Below, piece by piece: positions 32,830-41,846 of a stretch of 64,000 bases of DNA. Each line of letters opens with the position of its first letter. The stretch's first letter is position 1. This DNA comes from CADEED01 sp035701825 (GTDB taxonomy: Bacteria; Pseudomonadota; Gammaproteobacteria; Steroidobacterales; Steroidobacteraceae): positions 5,682-69,681 of the forward strand of contig DASSRK010000119.1 of assembly GCA_035701825.1 (NCBI GenBank). Reading direction: 5' to 3'. Position numbers and translations under genes: made by a program. The notes beneath the pieces were generated by a model. The model saw only the letters and a list, made by a program, of their open reading frames with translations. It searched no databases and had not been told where the DNA came from.

Positions 32830-33867
32830 GTGCGCCGTACCGACTTCAGCTACGAACTGCCCGAAGAACTCATTGCCCAGCAGCCACTCGCCGAGCGCTC
32901 GGCGAGCCGGCTGCTGACGCTCGACGGCGCCAACGGCGCCGTGGCCGACCGGCGGATCCGCGAACTGCCGGAGCTCGTCGAGCCCGGCGACCTGCTGGTC
33001 TTCAACGACACGCGCGTCATCCCGGCGCGGCTGTACGCGCTCAAGGACTCCGGCGGCAAGGTCGAACTACTGCTGGAGCGCCCGCTCGAGGGTGCGGGCG
33101 CCCTGGTGCACGCGCGCGCCAGCAAGCCCTTGCGGCCCGCGATGCTGCTGCAGAGCCGCGGCGGCGCCATCCGCGTCCTCGAGAAGCGCGGCGACCTGTG
33201 GGCCGTGGAGTTGCCGGAAGCGGCGCTCGCCTTCTTCGAGCGCCACGGCCAGATGCCGCTGCCGCCGTACATCCGGCGCGAACCCGATGCCGCCGACGCC
33301 ACGCGCTACCAGAGCGTGTTCGCGCGCAAGCACGGCGCGGTGGCGGCGCCTACCGCGAGCCTGCATTTCGACGACCCGTTGCTCGCGGCGCTCGACGCGC
33401 GCGGCGTGCGGCGCGCCTTCCTCACGCTGCACGTCGGCGCCGGCACCTTCCAGCCGGTGCGCACGGACGCGGTGGGCGCGCACGTGATGCACGCCGAGTT
33501 CGTCGAAGTCGGCGCGGAGACCGTGGCCGCGGTTGCCGCGGCACGCGCACGCGGCGCTCGGGTGATCGCCGTCGGGACCACCGTGGTGCGCGCGCTCGAG
33601 AGCGCCGCGGGGCGCGGCGCGCTCGCGCCCTACGTGGGCGATTCGTCGTTGTTCATCGTGCCCGGCTTCCGCTTTCGGGTGGTCGACGCCATGGTCACCA
33701 ACTTCCACCTGCCGGAGTCGACGCTGCTCATGCTGGTGAGCGCCTTCGCGGGACGCGAGGCGGTGCTCGCGGCTTATCGTCATGCGGTCGAACGCCAGTA
33801 CCGCTTTTTCAGCTATGGTGACGCGATGTTCATCACCCCGCGTCCGGGCGCCGTGCACCACGCATGA
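32830..33867 (+). CDS. queA: S-adenosylmethionine:tRNA ribosyltransferase-isomerase
   Basis: 345 residues from GTG 32830. It transfers and isomerises the ribosyl part of SAM onto preQ1-tRNA, making epoxyqueuosine. Characteristic stretches are FSYELPEELIAQQPLAERSASRLL at the start, VFNDTRVIPARL, RYQSVFARKHGAVAAPTASLHF, TLHVGAGTFQPV and the C-terminal TNFHLPESTLLMLVSAF. Length is normal. The ATG of tgt overlaps its stop (ATGA), giving the common queA-tgt-yajC-secD-secF operon. Confidence 0.97.
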   Translation: MRRTDFSYELPEELIAQQPLAERSASRLLTLDGANGAVADRRIRELPELVEPGDLLVFNDTRVIPARLYALKDSGGKVELLLERPLEGAGALVHARASKPLRPAMLLQSRGGAIRVLEKRGDLWAVELPEAALAFFERHGQMPLPPYIRREPDAADATRYQSVFARKHGAVAAPTASLHFDDPLLAALDARGVRRAFLTLHVGAGTFQPVRTDAVGAHVMHAEFVEVGAETVAAVAAARARGARVIAVGTTVVRALESAAGRGALAPYVGDSSLFIVPGFRFRVVDAMVTNFHLPESTLLMLVSAFAGREAVLAAYRHAVERQYRFFSYGDAMFITPRPGAVHHA

Positions 33868-35048
33868 CCGCCGAATTCACCCTGTTGGGCACGCTCGGCG
33901 CCGCGCGCCGCGGCCGGCTGCAGCTCGCGCACGGCGCGGTCGAGACGCCGGCCTTCATGCCGGTGGGCACGTACGGCACCGTCAAGGCCATGACGCCCGA
34001 GGAGCTCGAAGGGCTCGGCGCCGACATCGTGCTCGGCAATACCTTCCATCTCATGCTGCGGCCCGGCAACGAGATCATGCGCGCGCACGGCGGCCTGCAC
34101 GGCTTCATGCACTGGCGCCGTCCGATCCTCACCGACTCCGGCGGCTTCCAGGTGTTCAGCCTCGAGTCGCTGCGCAAGATCACCGAGGAGGGCGTGCAGT
34201 TCCGCTCGCCCATCGACGGCAGCGCGGTGCGCCTCACGCCCGAGGATTCGATGGACGTGCAGCTCGCGCTGGGTTCCGACATCGCGATGGCGCTCGACGA
34301 CTGCACGCCGTACCCCGCCACCGAGCGACAGGTGCGCGAGTCGATGGAGCGCTCGATGCGCTGGGAATTCCGCAGCCATGACCATTACTACGGCCGCGGC
34401 CGCGAGGCGCTGGGGCTCGCGGCGCCGCCGGGCGAGCTGTTCGCCATCGTGCAGGGAGGCATGCACGTCGACCTGCGCCTCGCGTCGCTGAACGAGCTCT
34501 CCAAACTACCCTGGAAGGGCTTCGCGGTCGGCGGCCTGGCGGTGGGCGAGCCCGAAGAGGAACGCCTGCGCGTGCTCGAAGGACTGCTGCCGCACCTGCC
34601 GGCGGACAAGCCGCGCTACCTCATGGGTGTCGGCCGGCCGCGTGACATCATCGCGGCGGTACTGCGCGGCATCGACATGTTCGACTGCGTGATGCCGACG
34701 CGCCACGCGCGCAACGGCCACCTGTTCACCTCGCAGGGCGTGGTGAACATCCGCAACGCCGCGCACCACGCCGACACCGGGCCGCTCGATCCCGCCTGCG
34801 CCTGCTACACCTGCCGCAACTTCTCGCGCTCCTACCTGCGCCATCTCGATCGCTGCAACGAGATCCTCGGCGCGCGCCTCAACACCATCCACAACCTGCA
34901 CTACTACCTCGAGCTCATGCGCCGGCTGCGCGCCGGCATCGAGGCGGGATCGCTGGACTCGGTAGTGCGCGACTATTGCCTGCAAGACTCTGCCGGGGAT
35001 GACGCCGACCGGGAACCGGACTCGGCAAACCAAGTCTCTGTGGCATAA
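33864..35048 (+). CDS. tgt: tRNA-guanine transglycosylase
   Basis: 394 residues; E. coli Tgt has 375. It exchanges guanine 34 for preQ1 in GUN-anticodon tRNAs. The substrate-binding Asp is in TDSGGFQVFSL, the nucleophile region is MFDCVMPTRHARNGHLF, and the zinc site is built from Cys in ACACYTCRNFSRSYLRHL and a downstream His. The C-terminal tail DSAGDDADREPDSANQ is acidic and extra. Coupled to queA by ATGA overlap; yajC starts 78 bp later. Confidence 0.97.
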   Translation: MTAEFTLLGTLGAARRGRLQLAHGAVETPAFMPVGTYGTVKAMTPEELEGLGADIVLGNTFHLMLRPGNEIMRAHGGLHGFMHWRRPILTDSGGFQVFSLESLRKITEEGVQFRSPIDGSAVRLTPEDSMDVQLALGSDIAMALDDCTPYPATERQVRESMERSMRWEFRSHDHYYGRGREALGLAAPPGELFAIVQGGMHVDLRLASLNELSKLPWKGFAVGGLAVGEPEEERLRVLEGLLPHLPADKPRYLMGVGRPRDIIAAVLRGIDMFDCVMPTRHARNGHLFTSQGVVNIRNAAHHADTGPLDPACACYTCRNFSRSYLRHLDRCNEILGARLNTIHNLHYYLELMRRLRAGIEAGSLDSVVRDYCLQDSAGDDADREPDSANQVSVA

Positions 35049-35126
35049 ATCTGGTTTTCGGCCAAAATACGCGCCCGCGCCGGGTCCCTGGGGACCGGCG
35101 TGGACCATCAATCAAGAGATAACACC

Positions 35127-35462
35127 ATGAATTCATTGATTCCCGACGCCATGGCGCAGGGTGCTCCCGCGGGCGCACCGGCCGGTGGTGGCATGTCCAT
35201 GCTGCTCGTGATGGGCCTGTTCTTCGTCGTCATGTACTTCATGCTGATTCGCCCGCAGCAGAAGAAGCAGAAAGAACACCAGGCCATGCTGAGCAAGCTG
35301 GCCGCCGGCGACGAAGTGGTGACCGCGGGTGGCATCCTCGGCCGCATCGTGGAAGTCGGGGACCAGTTCCTCACCATCGAGATCGCCGACGGCGTGCGCA
35401 TCAAGGTGCAGCGCTTCCAGGTCACCACCATCGTGCCGAAGGGCACGCTCAAGGGGGCCTGA
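35127..35462 (+). CDS. yajC: Sec translocon accessory protein YajC
   Basis: 111 residues from ATG 35127. After a short Ala/Gly-rich lead a single membrane helix spans about 24-41 (MLLVMGLFFVVMYFMLIR), followed by the family motif RPQQKKQKEH and the cytoplasmic domain LAAGDEVVTAGGILGRIVEVG. It joins SecDF in the holotranslocon. An upstream in-frame start exists but lacks family similarity. It is 5 bp before secD. Confidence 0.95.
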   Translation: MNSLIPDAMAQGAPAGAPAGGGMSMLLVMGLFFVVMYFMLIRPQQKKQKEHQAMLSKLAAGDEVVTAGGILGRIVEVGDQFLTIEIADGVRIKVQRFQVTTIVPKGTLKGA

Positions 35463-35467
35463 AGCCC

Positions 35468-37339
35468 GTGCTGGAGTTCGCGCGCTGGAAGTACATCCTC
35501 GTTTCCATCGTCCTGCTGGTAGCGCTGCTGTTCGCGCTGCCCAACGTGTTCGGTGACGACACCGCGCTGCAGATCGCCCGCAAGGATCGCAACGCGCCCG
35601 TGGCCGCCGAGCTCGAGCACGTCGAGCAGGTCCTGAAGGACAACGGCGTCGAGTACAAGCGCGCCTACCTCGACGGCGCGAGCATCATGATCCGCTTCGC
35701 CGACGACGCCGAGCAGCGCAAGGCGCGCGACGTGGTGCGCGAAGACAAGAACGGGCTCACCAAGGACTACGTCAGCGCGATGATGTACGCCTCGCGCGCG
35801 CCGGCGTTCCTGCAGGCGCTGCACCTGCGCGCCATGCCGCTCGGCCTCGACCTGCGCGGCGGCCTCTATCTTCTGTACCAGGTGGACGTCGACGGCGCGG
35901 TCGACAAGCTGCTGCAGAGCTACGACCAGGACATCCGCCGCAGCCTGCGCGGCGACAACATTCCGTTCACCGACATCACCTCGCTGACCGTCGACTCGGA
36001 CATCCCCAACGGCCTGCGCGTGCTGTTGCCGGCCGGCGCGGACACCGCGGCGGTGCGCAACACCATTCGCCGCACGCTGCCCGACATCGGCTGCCGCGAC
36101 GGCAGCGTCACCAGCGGCTCCGCGGTCGACTGCGTGCTGACGCCCACGCAGGTGCGCGAGCGCCGCGACTTCGCGATCACGCAGAACATCACCACCCTGC
36201 GCAACCGCGTCAACGAGCTCGGCGTCTCCGAGCCCATCGTGCAGCGCCAGGGCATCGACCGCATCGCCGTGCAGCTGCCCGGCGTGCAGAACTCCGCCGA
36301 GGTGAAGGACAAGCTCGGCAAGGTCGCGACGCTGGAATTCCGGCTGGTCGATCCGCGCCCGATCCCGACCAACGGGCGCGCGCCCATCGGGGCGAAGATC
36401 TACAAGCGCCGTAACACCGGCGAGCCGGTGATGCTCAAGCGCGAGGTGATCGCCACCGGCGACCAGCTCATCAACGCCACGAGCTCGGTGGGCCAGCAGG
36501 GTCCCGAGGTGCAGATCACGCTGAACAGCGCCGCGGGCGAGGAGATGCTGCGCACCACGCGCGCCAATCTCGGCAAGCCCATGGCCACGGTGTTCATCGA
36601 GCAGCGCACCGAGATCGTCGACGTCAACGGCCAGAAGACCTCGCGCACCGTCAAGGATGAGCAGGTGATCAACACCGCCACCATCCAGGGCATCTTCAGC
36701 AACCGCTTCCAGACCACCGGCCTCACCACCAACGAAGCCACCGAGCTCGCGCAGCTGCTGCGCGGCGGCGCGCTGTCGGCGCCGATCTCGATCGCCAACG
36801 AGTACGTGATCGGCCCGACGCTCGGCAAGGAGAACATCCGCATGGGCGTGACCGCGCTGGTGGTCGGCATGGCGGCGCTGTTCGTCTTCATGATCATCTA
36901 TTACCAGGTGTTCGGCATCGTCGCGGACCTGGTGCTGCTCGCCAACGTGGTGCTGCTGACCGCGCTGCTGTCGATGATCGGCACCGCGCTTTCGCTGCCC
37001 GGTATCGCCGGCATCATCCTCACGGTCGGCATGGCGGTCGACGCCAACGTGCTCATCTACGAACGCATCCGCGAGGAGCTGCGCAACGGCGTGTCGCCGC
37101 AGGCCGCGATCCGCGCCGGCTTCGACAAGGCGTTCTCGGCGATCCTCGATTCCAACATCACCACGCTGATCGCGGGCCTGGTGCTGTGGGTGTTCGGCAC
37201 CGGCGCCATCCGCGGGTTCGCGGTGGTGCTGTCGCTCGGCATCCTCACTTCCATGTTCACCGCGCTGATGGGTTCGCGCGCCTTGCTCACGCTGATGTAC
37301 GGCGGGAAGCGCAAGGTCGCGCGCCTCGCCATCGGCTGA
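35468..37339 (+). CDS. secD: Protein translocase subunit SecD
   Basis: 623 residues from GTG 35468. N-terminal membrane helix (YILVSIVLLVALLFALPNVF), a large periplasmic P1 region beginning LGLDLRGGLYLLYQVD, the conserved NELGVSEPIVQRQGIDRIAVQ, and five C-terminal helices from about residue 455 on (MGVTALVVGMAALFVFM; AVDANVLIYERIREEL). The Asp in VGMAVDANVLIYERI belongs to the proton pathway. With SecF it uses proton motive force to pull proteins across the inner membrane. Same operon as yajC and secF. Confidence 0.98.
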   Translation: MLEFARWKYILVSIVLLVALLFALPNVFGDDTALQIARKDRNAPVAAELEHVEQVLKDNGVEYKRAYLDGASIMIRFADDAEQRKARDVVREDKNGLTKDYVSAMMYASRAPAFLQALHLRAMPLGLDLRGGLYLLYQVDVDGAVDKLLQSYDQDIRRSLRGDNIPFTDITSLTVDSDIPNGLRVLLPAGADTAAVRNTIRRTLPDIGCRDGSVTSGSAVDCVLTPTQVRERRDFAITQNITTLRNRVNELGVSEPIVQRQGIDRIAVQLPGVQNSAEVKDKLGKVATLEFRLVDPRPIPTNGRAPIGAKIYKRRNTGEPVMLKREVIATGDQLINATSSVGQQGPEVQITLNSAAGEEMLRTTRANLGKPMATVFIEQRTEIVDVNGQKTSRTVKDEQVINTATIQGIFSNRFQTTGLTTNEATELAQLLRGGALSAPISIANEYVIGPTLGKENIRMGVTALVVGMAALFVFMIIYYQVFGIVADLVLLANVVLLTALLSMIGTALSLPGIAGIILTVGMAVDANVLIYERIREELRNGVSPQAAIRAGFDKAFSAILDSNITTLIAGLVLWVFGTGAIRGFAVVLSLGILTSMFTALMGSRALLTLMYGGKRKVARLAIG

Positions 37340-37364
37340 CGGCAAAGCTCACAGGACTGCATCC

Positions 37365-38297
37365 GTGGAATTCTTCCATAAGAAAACCAACTTCCCGTTC
37401 ATGGCCACGCGCCGCGTGTGGTACACGCTGTCGGCCGTCATGATGATCGTGTGCTTCGTGTCGTTCGCGATGCGCGGGCTCAACTTCGCCATCGACTTCA
37501 CCGGCGGCACCGGCATCGAGGCCACCTTCACGAAACCCGCCGACATCGAGCGCATCCGCTCGGCGGTGAGCGCCGCGGGCTACCACGAGCCGCAGGTCAC
37601 CACGCTGACCACGGTGCGCGACGTGCAGATCCGACTGCAGCACACCGACGAGAAAAGCGACGTGTTGCGTCCCAAGTTCGAGGCGCTGCTGAAGACCATC
37701 GACCCGGGCGTGCAGATCACCAGCCTCGCGGTGGTGGGTCCGCAGGTCGGCGACGAACTGCGCAATGCCGCCATCGTCTCGCTGGCCGTGACGCTGGTGC
37801 TGATCGCGCTGTACATCATCATGCGCTTCCACACCTGGCGCCTGTCGCTCGGCGCCATCCTCGCGGTGATGCACGACCCGATCCTGGTGCTGGGCGTGTT
37901 CTCGATCACCAGGACGCCGTTCGACCTGCCGGTGGTCGCCGCGGTGCTCGCGGTCATCGGTTACTCGCTGAACGACACCGTCATCGTGTTCGACCGCATC
38001 CGCGAGAACTTCGAGCGCAACCGCCGCCAGGCGCCGCAGATCACGCTCGACCAGGCCATCAACCAGACGCTGTCGCGTACCATCATGACCAAGGTGGTCA
38101 CCTCGATCGTGGTCGTGACGCTGCTGCTGCTCGGCGGCCCGGCGTTGCGCGGCTTCTCCGAGGCGCTGCTCATCGGCATCATCGCCGGCACCTACTCGTC
38201 GATCTGGATCTCGAGCGCGATCGCGCTGTCGTGCGGCCTGAAGGCCGAACACGTGTTCCCCACGGTGCGCAAAGACCCGATCGACGAGCTGCCCTAG
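37365..38297 (+). CDS. secF: Protein translocase subunit SecF
   Basis: 310 residues from GTG 37365. First helix RRVWYTLSAVMMIVCFVSF, then the diagnostic INFAIDFTGGTGIEATF-type segment (LNFAIDFTGGTGIE), a periplasmic domain, and helices with GYSLNDTVIVFDRIRENF, the SecF counterpart of the SecD proton motif, and TLSRTIMTKVVTSIVV. Partner of SecD. Its stop is 3 bases before the TerC gene start, so the latter is likely co-transcribed. Confidence 0.98.
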   Translation: MEFFHKKTNFPFMATRRVWYTLSAVMMIVCFVSFAMRGLNFAIDFTGGTGIEATFTKPADIERIRSAVSAAGYHEPQVTTLTTVRDVQIRLQHTDEKSDVLRPKFEALLKTIDPGVQITSLAVVGPQVGDELRNAAIVSLAVTLVLIALYIIMRFHTWRLSLGAILAVMHDPILVLGVFSITRTPFDLPVVAAVLAVIGYSLNDTVIVFDRIRENFERNRRQAPQITLDQAINQTLSRTIMTKVVTSIVVVTLLLLGGPALRGFSEALLIGIIAGTYSSIWISSAIALSCGLKAEHVFPTVRKDPIDELP

Positions 38298-38300
38298 CGC

Positions 38301-39059
38301 ATGTTGGAAATGCTGAGTGATCCCCACGCCTGGATAGCGTTCCTCACGCTCTCGGCGCTGGAGATCGTGCTCGGCATCGACAACATCATCTTCATCTCCA
38401 TCCTGGTGAGCCGCCTGCCGCCCGAGCGGCGCGAGGCCGCGCGCATCACCGGCCTCGGACTCGCGATGCTGACGCGCATCGCGCTGCTGTTCTCCATCGT
38501 GTGGCTGACGCGGCTCACCAGGCCGCTGGTCACCCTGCCGCTTTTCGGCAACGAGTTCTCCGGGCGCGACCTCATTCTGTTCGCGGGCGGCCTGTTCCTG
38601 CTGGCCAAGAGCGTGACCGAGATCCACGAGACGCTCGAGGGTGCGCAGGACGAGCGCAGCACGCGCGTGTTCGCGAGCTTCGTGGTGATCGTGGTGCAGA
38701 TCGCGGTCATCGACATCGTGTTCTCGCTCGACTCGGTGTTCACCGCCGTGGGCCTCGCGCGGCCCGACCAACTGCCCATCATGGTGGCCGCCATCGTGCT
38801 CGCCATCCTGGTCATGATGTGGGTGTCGGGCGCGATCAGCGCGTTCATCGAGAAGCACCCGACCATCAAGATCCTGGCGCTGGCGTTCCTGATCCTGGTG
38901 GGCGTGGTGCTGGTGGTGGACGCATTCCACGTCGAAGTGCCCAAGGGCTACCTGTACTTCGCGATGGCGTTCTCGGTAGGCGTCGAGATGGTGAATATCC
39001 GCCTGCGCCGCCTGCTGGACGCGCGCCGGGACAGGAACGACGAGAGCGCAGGGGGATAG
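38301..39059 (+). CDS. TerC-family integral membrane protein
   Basis: 252 residues with about seven membrane helices. The family motif is ALEIVLGIDNIIFISILVSR at the start, repeated in form as IVFSLDSVFTAVGLA; the Asp residues within these helices are the conserved putative metal-binding positions. Named for tellurium resistance, the family is now linked to manganese export and to metal loading of secreted proteins. Location 3 bp after secF is compatible with the latter but is not proof. No Ter operon is present. Confidence 0.9.
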   Translation: MLEMLSDPHAWIAFLTLSALEIVLGIDNIIFISILVSRLPPERREAARITGLGLAMLTRIALLFSIVWLTRLTRPLVTLPLFGNEFSGRDLILFAGGLFLLAKSVTEIHETLEGAQDERSTRVFASFVVIVVQIAVIDIVFSLDSVFTAVGLARPDQLPIMVAAIVLAILVMMWVSGAISAFIEKHPTIKILALAFLILVGVVLVVDAFHVEVPKGYLYFAMAFSVGVEMVNIRLRRLLDARRDRNDESAGG

Positions 39060-39136
39060 CGGTCGGCCTGCCGCCGTGCTCGCGTAACTCGCGGGGCCTC
39101 CGTACACTCCGCCCATCACAACTTCAGGGGTGCCCG

Positions 39137-40957
39137 ATGGGTTGGCGTACCAAGTCCATTGCTCAGGTCCAGTCCGAGTTCGATCGCGGCGAGCTGAAAC
39201 GCACGCTCGGGCCCATTCACCTGGTGCTGTTCGGCATCGGCTGCATCATTGGCGCCGGCATCTTCGTGCGCACCGGCACGGCGGCGGCCCAGTACGCCGG
39301 GCCCGCGGTGATCATCTCCTTCGTCATCGCCGGCGTGGTGTGCGCGCTCGCGGGGCTGTGCTACGCGGAGCTCGCCTCGATGCTCCCCGTGTCCGGCTCG
39401 GCGTACACGTACTCGTACACGACGGTGGGCGAGTTCGGCGCCTGGATCATGGGCGCCCTGCTGCTGCTCGAATACGCATTGGCGGCCTCGGTGGTCGCGG
39501 TCGGTTGGTCCGGTTATGCCGTGAGCCTGCTGCACGACATAGGACTCGACATCCCCGCGGCCATGACCCAGCCGCACGGCAAGATGGTGGTCGCGTCGCT
39601 GACGTCCATCGCGCTCACCGATCCCGCGGTCACGCTGAACGGCGTCACCGCGACGCTGGCGGACGGATCGGCGGTGCAGTTCTTCTCGAACGGTACCGGC
39701 ACCATCCTCGGCCACTTCACCACGTCGATCGCGCAATACGACGTGCTCGACCCGGCGAAGGCCGGCGGCTTCGCGCTCACCAACGCGCTCGACATCGCCG
39801 TGAATGCCGACACGCAGGCGACGCTCTCCGCCGCCACCAAGGTCATGGACCCGGCCACCAGCCACCTGCGCGAGCTGGCCGCCGGGACCGTCGTGAACGT
39901 CCCCGCGCACTCGGTGGTGCAGTTGCCGAGCGGCTCGCTGTTGCCGATCGCGGCCAGCGCCGTGGTGCCGGCGCTGTTCAACCTGCCGGCGGTATTCATC
40001 ACGCTGGCCGTCACCATCCTGCTGGTGATCGGCGTGTCCGAATCCGCCACGGTCAACAACATCATCGTGGCCATCAAGGTGACGGTGATCGTGCTGTTCA
40101 TCATCGTCGGCGCGTTCTTCATCAAGACCGCGAACTGGCATCCGTTCATTCCCGAGCCCACCGGCGTCGAGAACCAGTTCGGCTGGGACGGCATCATCCG
40201 CGCCGCGACGATCGTGTTCTTCGCCTACATCGGGTTCGAGGCCGTCTCGACCGCGGGGCAGGAGGCACGCAACCCGCGCAAGGACATGCCCATCGGCATC
40301 CTCGGCTCGCTGATCGTCTGCACGATCCTCTACATGCTGACCTCGGCCGTGCTCACCGGCGTGGTGTCCTTCACCAAGCTCAACGTCGCGGCGCCGGTGG
40401 CCACAGCGGTGGACACCTTCGGGCCGAGCTGGGGCTGGCTCGCCAAGCTCATCAAGATTGGCGCGATTGCCGGGTTGTCCTCGGTGGTGCTGGTGCTGAT
40501 GTTCGGGCAGACGCGCGTGTTCTATTCGATGTCACGCGATGGCCTGTTGCCGCCGGTGCTCGGCAAGGTGCACCCGAGGTTCAAGACGCCGTGGATCAAC
40601 ACGCTCATCGTGGGCGTGGTGGTGTCGTTGGCGGCGGCCGTGTTCGACATCAACTACCTCGGCGACATGACCTCGGTGGGTACGCTGGTGGCCTTCGGCC
40701 TCGTGTGCTTCTCGGTGATCTGGCTGCGCCAGCAGCGCCCGGACCTGGAGCGCCACTTCCGCGTGCCGTTCTACCCGGTATTGCCCGCGGTCGGCGTGCT
40801 GGCGTGCTTCGTGCTCGCCTACATCGGCGTCGAGGCGCACATCCGCTGGTTCTTCGCCAAGTTCATGCTGGGCGCGATCGCCGTGTACTTCCTGTACGGC
40901 TACTGGGTGAGCCCGCTGCGCAACAAGGGCGGCGACAGCGCCAAGGCGACTAGCTAG
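39137..40957 (+). CDS. APC-family amino-acid permease with an extra domain between TM3 and TM4 region
   Basis: 606 residues from ATG 39137, preceded by AGGGG. N-terminal FGIGCIIGAGIFVRTGTAA is the substrate-binding helix break of APC/CAT transporters; later come GWDGIIRAATIVFFAYIGFEAVSTAGQEARNP and FGQTRVFYSMSRDGLLP. It resembles YfnA/CAT-type cationic or neutral amino-acid permeases, normally about 460-500 residues. The excess is one block at about residues 133-270, between GWSGYAVSLLHDIG and FNLPAVFITLAVTI, where relatives have a short loop. The block is polar, beta-rich and Thr/Ala/Asn-rich (ALTDPAVTLNGVTATLADGS) and by topology would face the periplasm. Substrate unknown. Upstream in-frame sequence antisense or within terC is not part of it. 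Confidence 0.9.
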   Translation: MGWRTKSIAQVQSEFDRGELKRTLGPIHLVLFGIGCIIGAGIFVRTGTAAAQYAGPAVIISFVIAGVVCALAGLCYAELASMLPVSGSAYTYSYTTVGEFGAWIMGALLLLEYALAASVVAVGWSGYAVSLLHDIGLDIPAAMTQPHGKMVVASLTSIALTDPAVTLNGVTATLADGSAVQFFSNGTGTILGHFTTSIAQYDVLDPAKAGGFALTNALDIAVNADTQATLSAATKVMDPATSHLRELAAGTVVNVPAHSVVQLPSGSLLPIAASAVVPALFNLPAVFITLAVTILLVIGVSESATVNNIIVAIKVTVIVLFIIVGAFFIKTANWHPFIPEPTGVENQFGWDGIIRAATIVFFAYIGFEAVSTAGQEARNPRKDMPIGILGSLIVCTILYMLTSAVLTGVVSFTKLNVAAPVATAVDTFGPSWGWLAKLIKIGAIAGLSSVVLVLMFGQTRVFYSMSRDGLLPPVLGKVHPRFKTPWINTLIVGVVVSLAAAVFDINYLGDMTSVGTLVAFGLVCFSVIWLRQQRPDLERHFRVPFYPVLPAVGVLACFVLAYIGVEAHIRWFFAKFMLGAIAVYFLYGYWVSPLRNKGGDSAKATS

Positions 40958-40984
40958 TCCGCGGCGCGCCGGAAGGTTGGGGAC

Positions 40985-41008
40985 GGGAGCCGCCCGCGGG
41001 CGGCTCCC
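40985..41008 (+). terminator. Terminator hairpin between the permease gene and suhB
   Basis: GGGAGCCGCCC (40985-40995) and GGGCGGCTCCC (40998-41008) are a perfect 11-bp inverted repeat with two bases between, in practice a 9-10 bp stem. On the plus strand it is followed by TTCATTT, a poor T-run. It lies 28 bp after the permease stop and directly against the suhB stop, so it separates the convergent genes. Confidence 0.65.
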
Positions 41009-41009
41009 T

Positions 41010-41804
41010 TCATTTCAGCGCGTCGGTGACGTGCGGGGCGAGCGCCGCGACCAGCGCCGCGAACACCTTCGGCGTGCCGCCGACGATGTGCCCGCCCTGC
41101 TTGTAGTCGTCGCCGGTCAGCGTGCCGACACGGCCGCCCGCCTCGGTGATGAGCAGCGTGCCCGCGGCGGTGTCCCAGGGCTTGAGGCCCAGTTCCCAGA
41201 ATCCATCCACACGCCCGGCCGCGACATAGGCGAGGTCGAGCGAAGCGGCGCCGGGACGGCGCAGGCCGGCGGCCCGGGTCATCACCGCTTTCTGCATGGC
41301 GAGGTATTCATCGAGCCAGGGCGAATCGGCGCGAAACGGGAACCCGGTGGCGATCAGCGCGCCTTCCAGCGTGGTCTGCTTGCTGACGCGGATCTTGCGG
41401 CCCTCGCACTGCGCGCCGTCGCCGCGCGAGGCGGTGAACATCTCCTGGCGCATGGGATCGAACACCACGGCGTGCTCGAGCCGGCCGCGGACCTGGCAGG
41501 CGATGGACACCGCGAAGGTCGGGAATCCGTGCAGGAAGTTGGTGGTGCCATCGAGCGGGTCGATGATCCACACCACGTCGCCCTTGCCGGTCTCGCCGCT
41601 TTCCTCGCCGAGGAAGGCATGGTCGGGATGCAGCCGGCGGATGGTCTCGATGATGTCCGCTTCAGCCATGCGGTCCACTTCGGACACGTAGTCGTTGCGT
41701 CCCTTGGAGTGCACCTCGATGCCGTCGAGGCGCGGGATGGCGCGCACGATGATGTCGCCGGCGCGGCGCGCGGCGCGGACCGCGATGTTGAGTAGGGGCT
41801 GCAT
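41010..41804 (-). CDS. suhB: Inositol-1-monophosphatase family protein SuhB
   Basis: 264 residues. Metal-binding motifs: EEESGE-type FLGEESGETG, WIIDPLDGTTNFLHGFP and the C-terminal GLKPWDTAAGTLLITEAGG. In E. coli SuhB hydrolyses inositol phosphates in vitro but also works in rRNA antitermination with the Nus factors. It is divergent from trmJ with 42 bp between starts, as in E. coli, where trmJ and the isc operon follow. Confidence 0.95.
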   Translation of the reverse strand: MQPLLNIAVRAARRAGDIIVRAIPRLDGIEVHSKGRNDYVSEVDRMAEADIIETIRRLHPDHAFLGEESGETGKGDVVWIIDPLDGTTNFLHGFPTFAVSIACQVRGRLEHAVVFDPMRQEMFTASRGDGAQCEGRKIRVSKQTTLEGALIATGFPFRADSPWLDEYLAMQKAVMTRAAGLRRPGAASLDLAYVAAGRVDGFWELGLKPWDTAAGTLLITEAGGRVGTLTGDDYKQGGHIVGGTPKVFAALVAALAPHVTDALK

Positions 41805-41846
41805 GCGTGGGGCTGGCTGCTGAAAAGGGCCGCTATGATACAGGCC

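Noticed and set aside
601..39059. TerB-like and TerC-family genes as a tellurite-resistance system
   Set aside because: They are almost 38 kb apart with unrelated neighbours; no TerA, TerD or TerE-type gene is present.
38501..39136. In-frame upstream extension of the amino-acid permease through the terC gene
   Set aside because: This segment overlaps a well-supported TerC gene in another phase; the permease N-terminus and its AGGGG site place the start at 39137.
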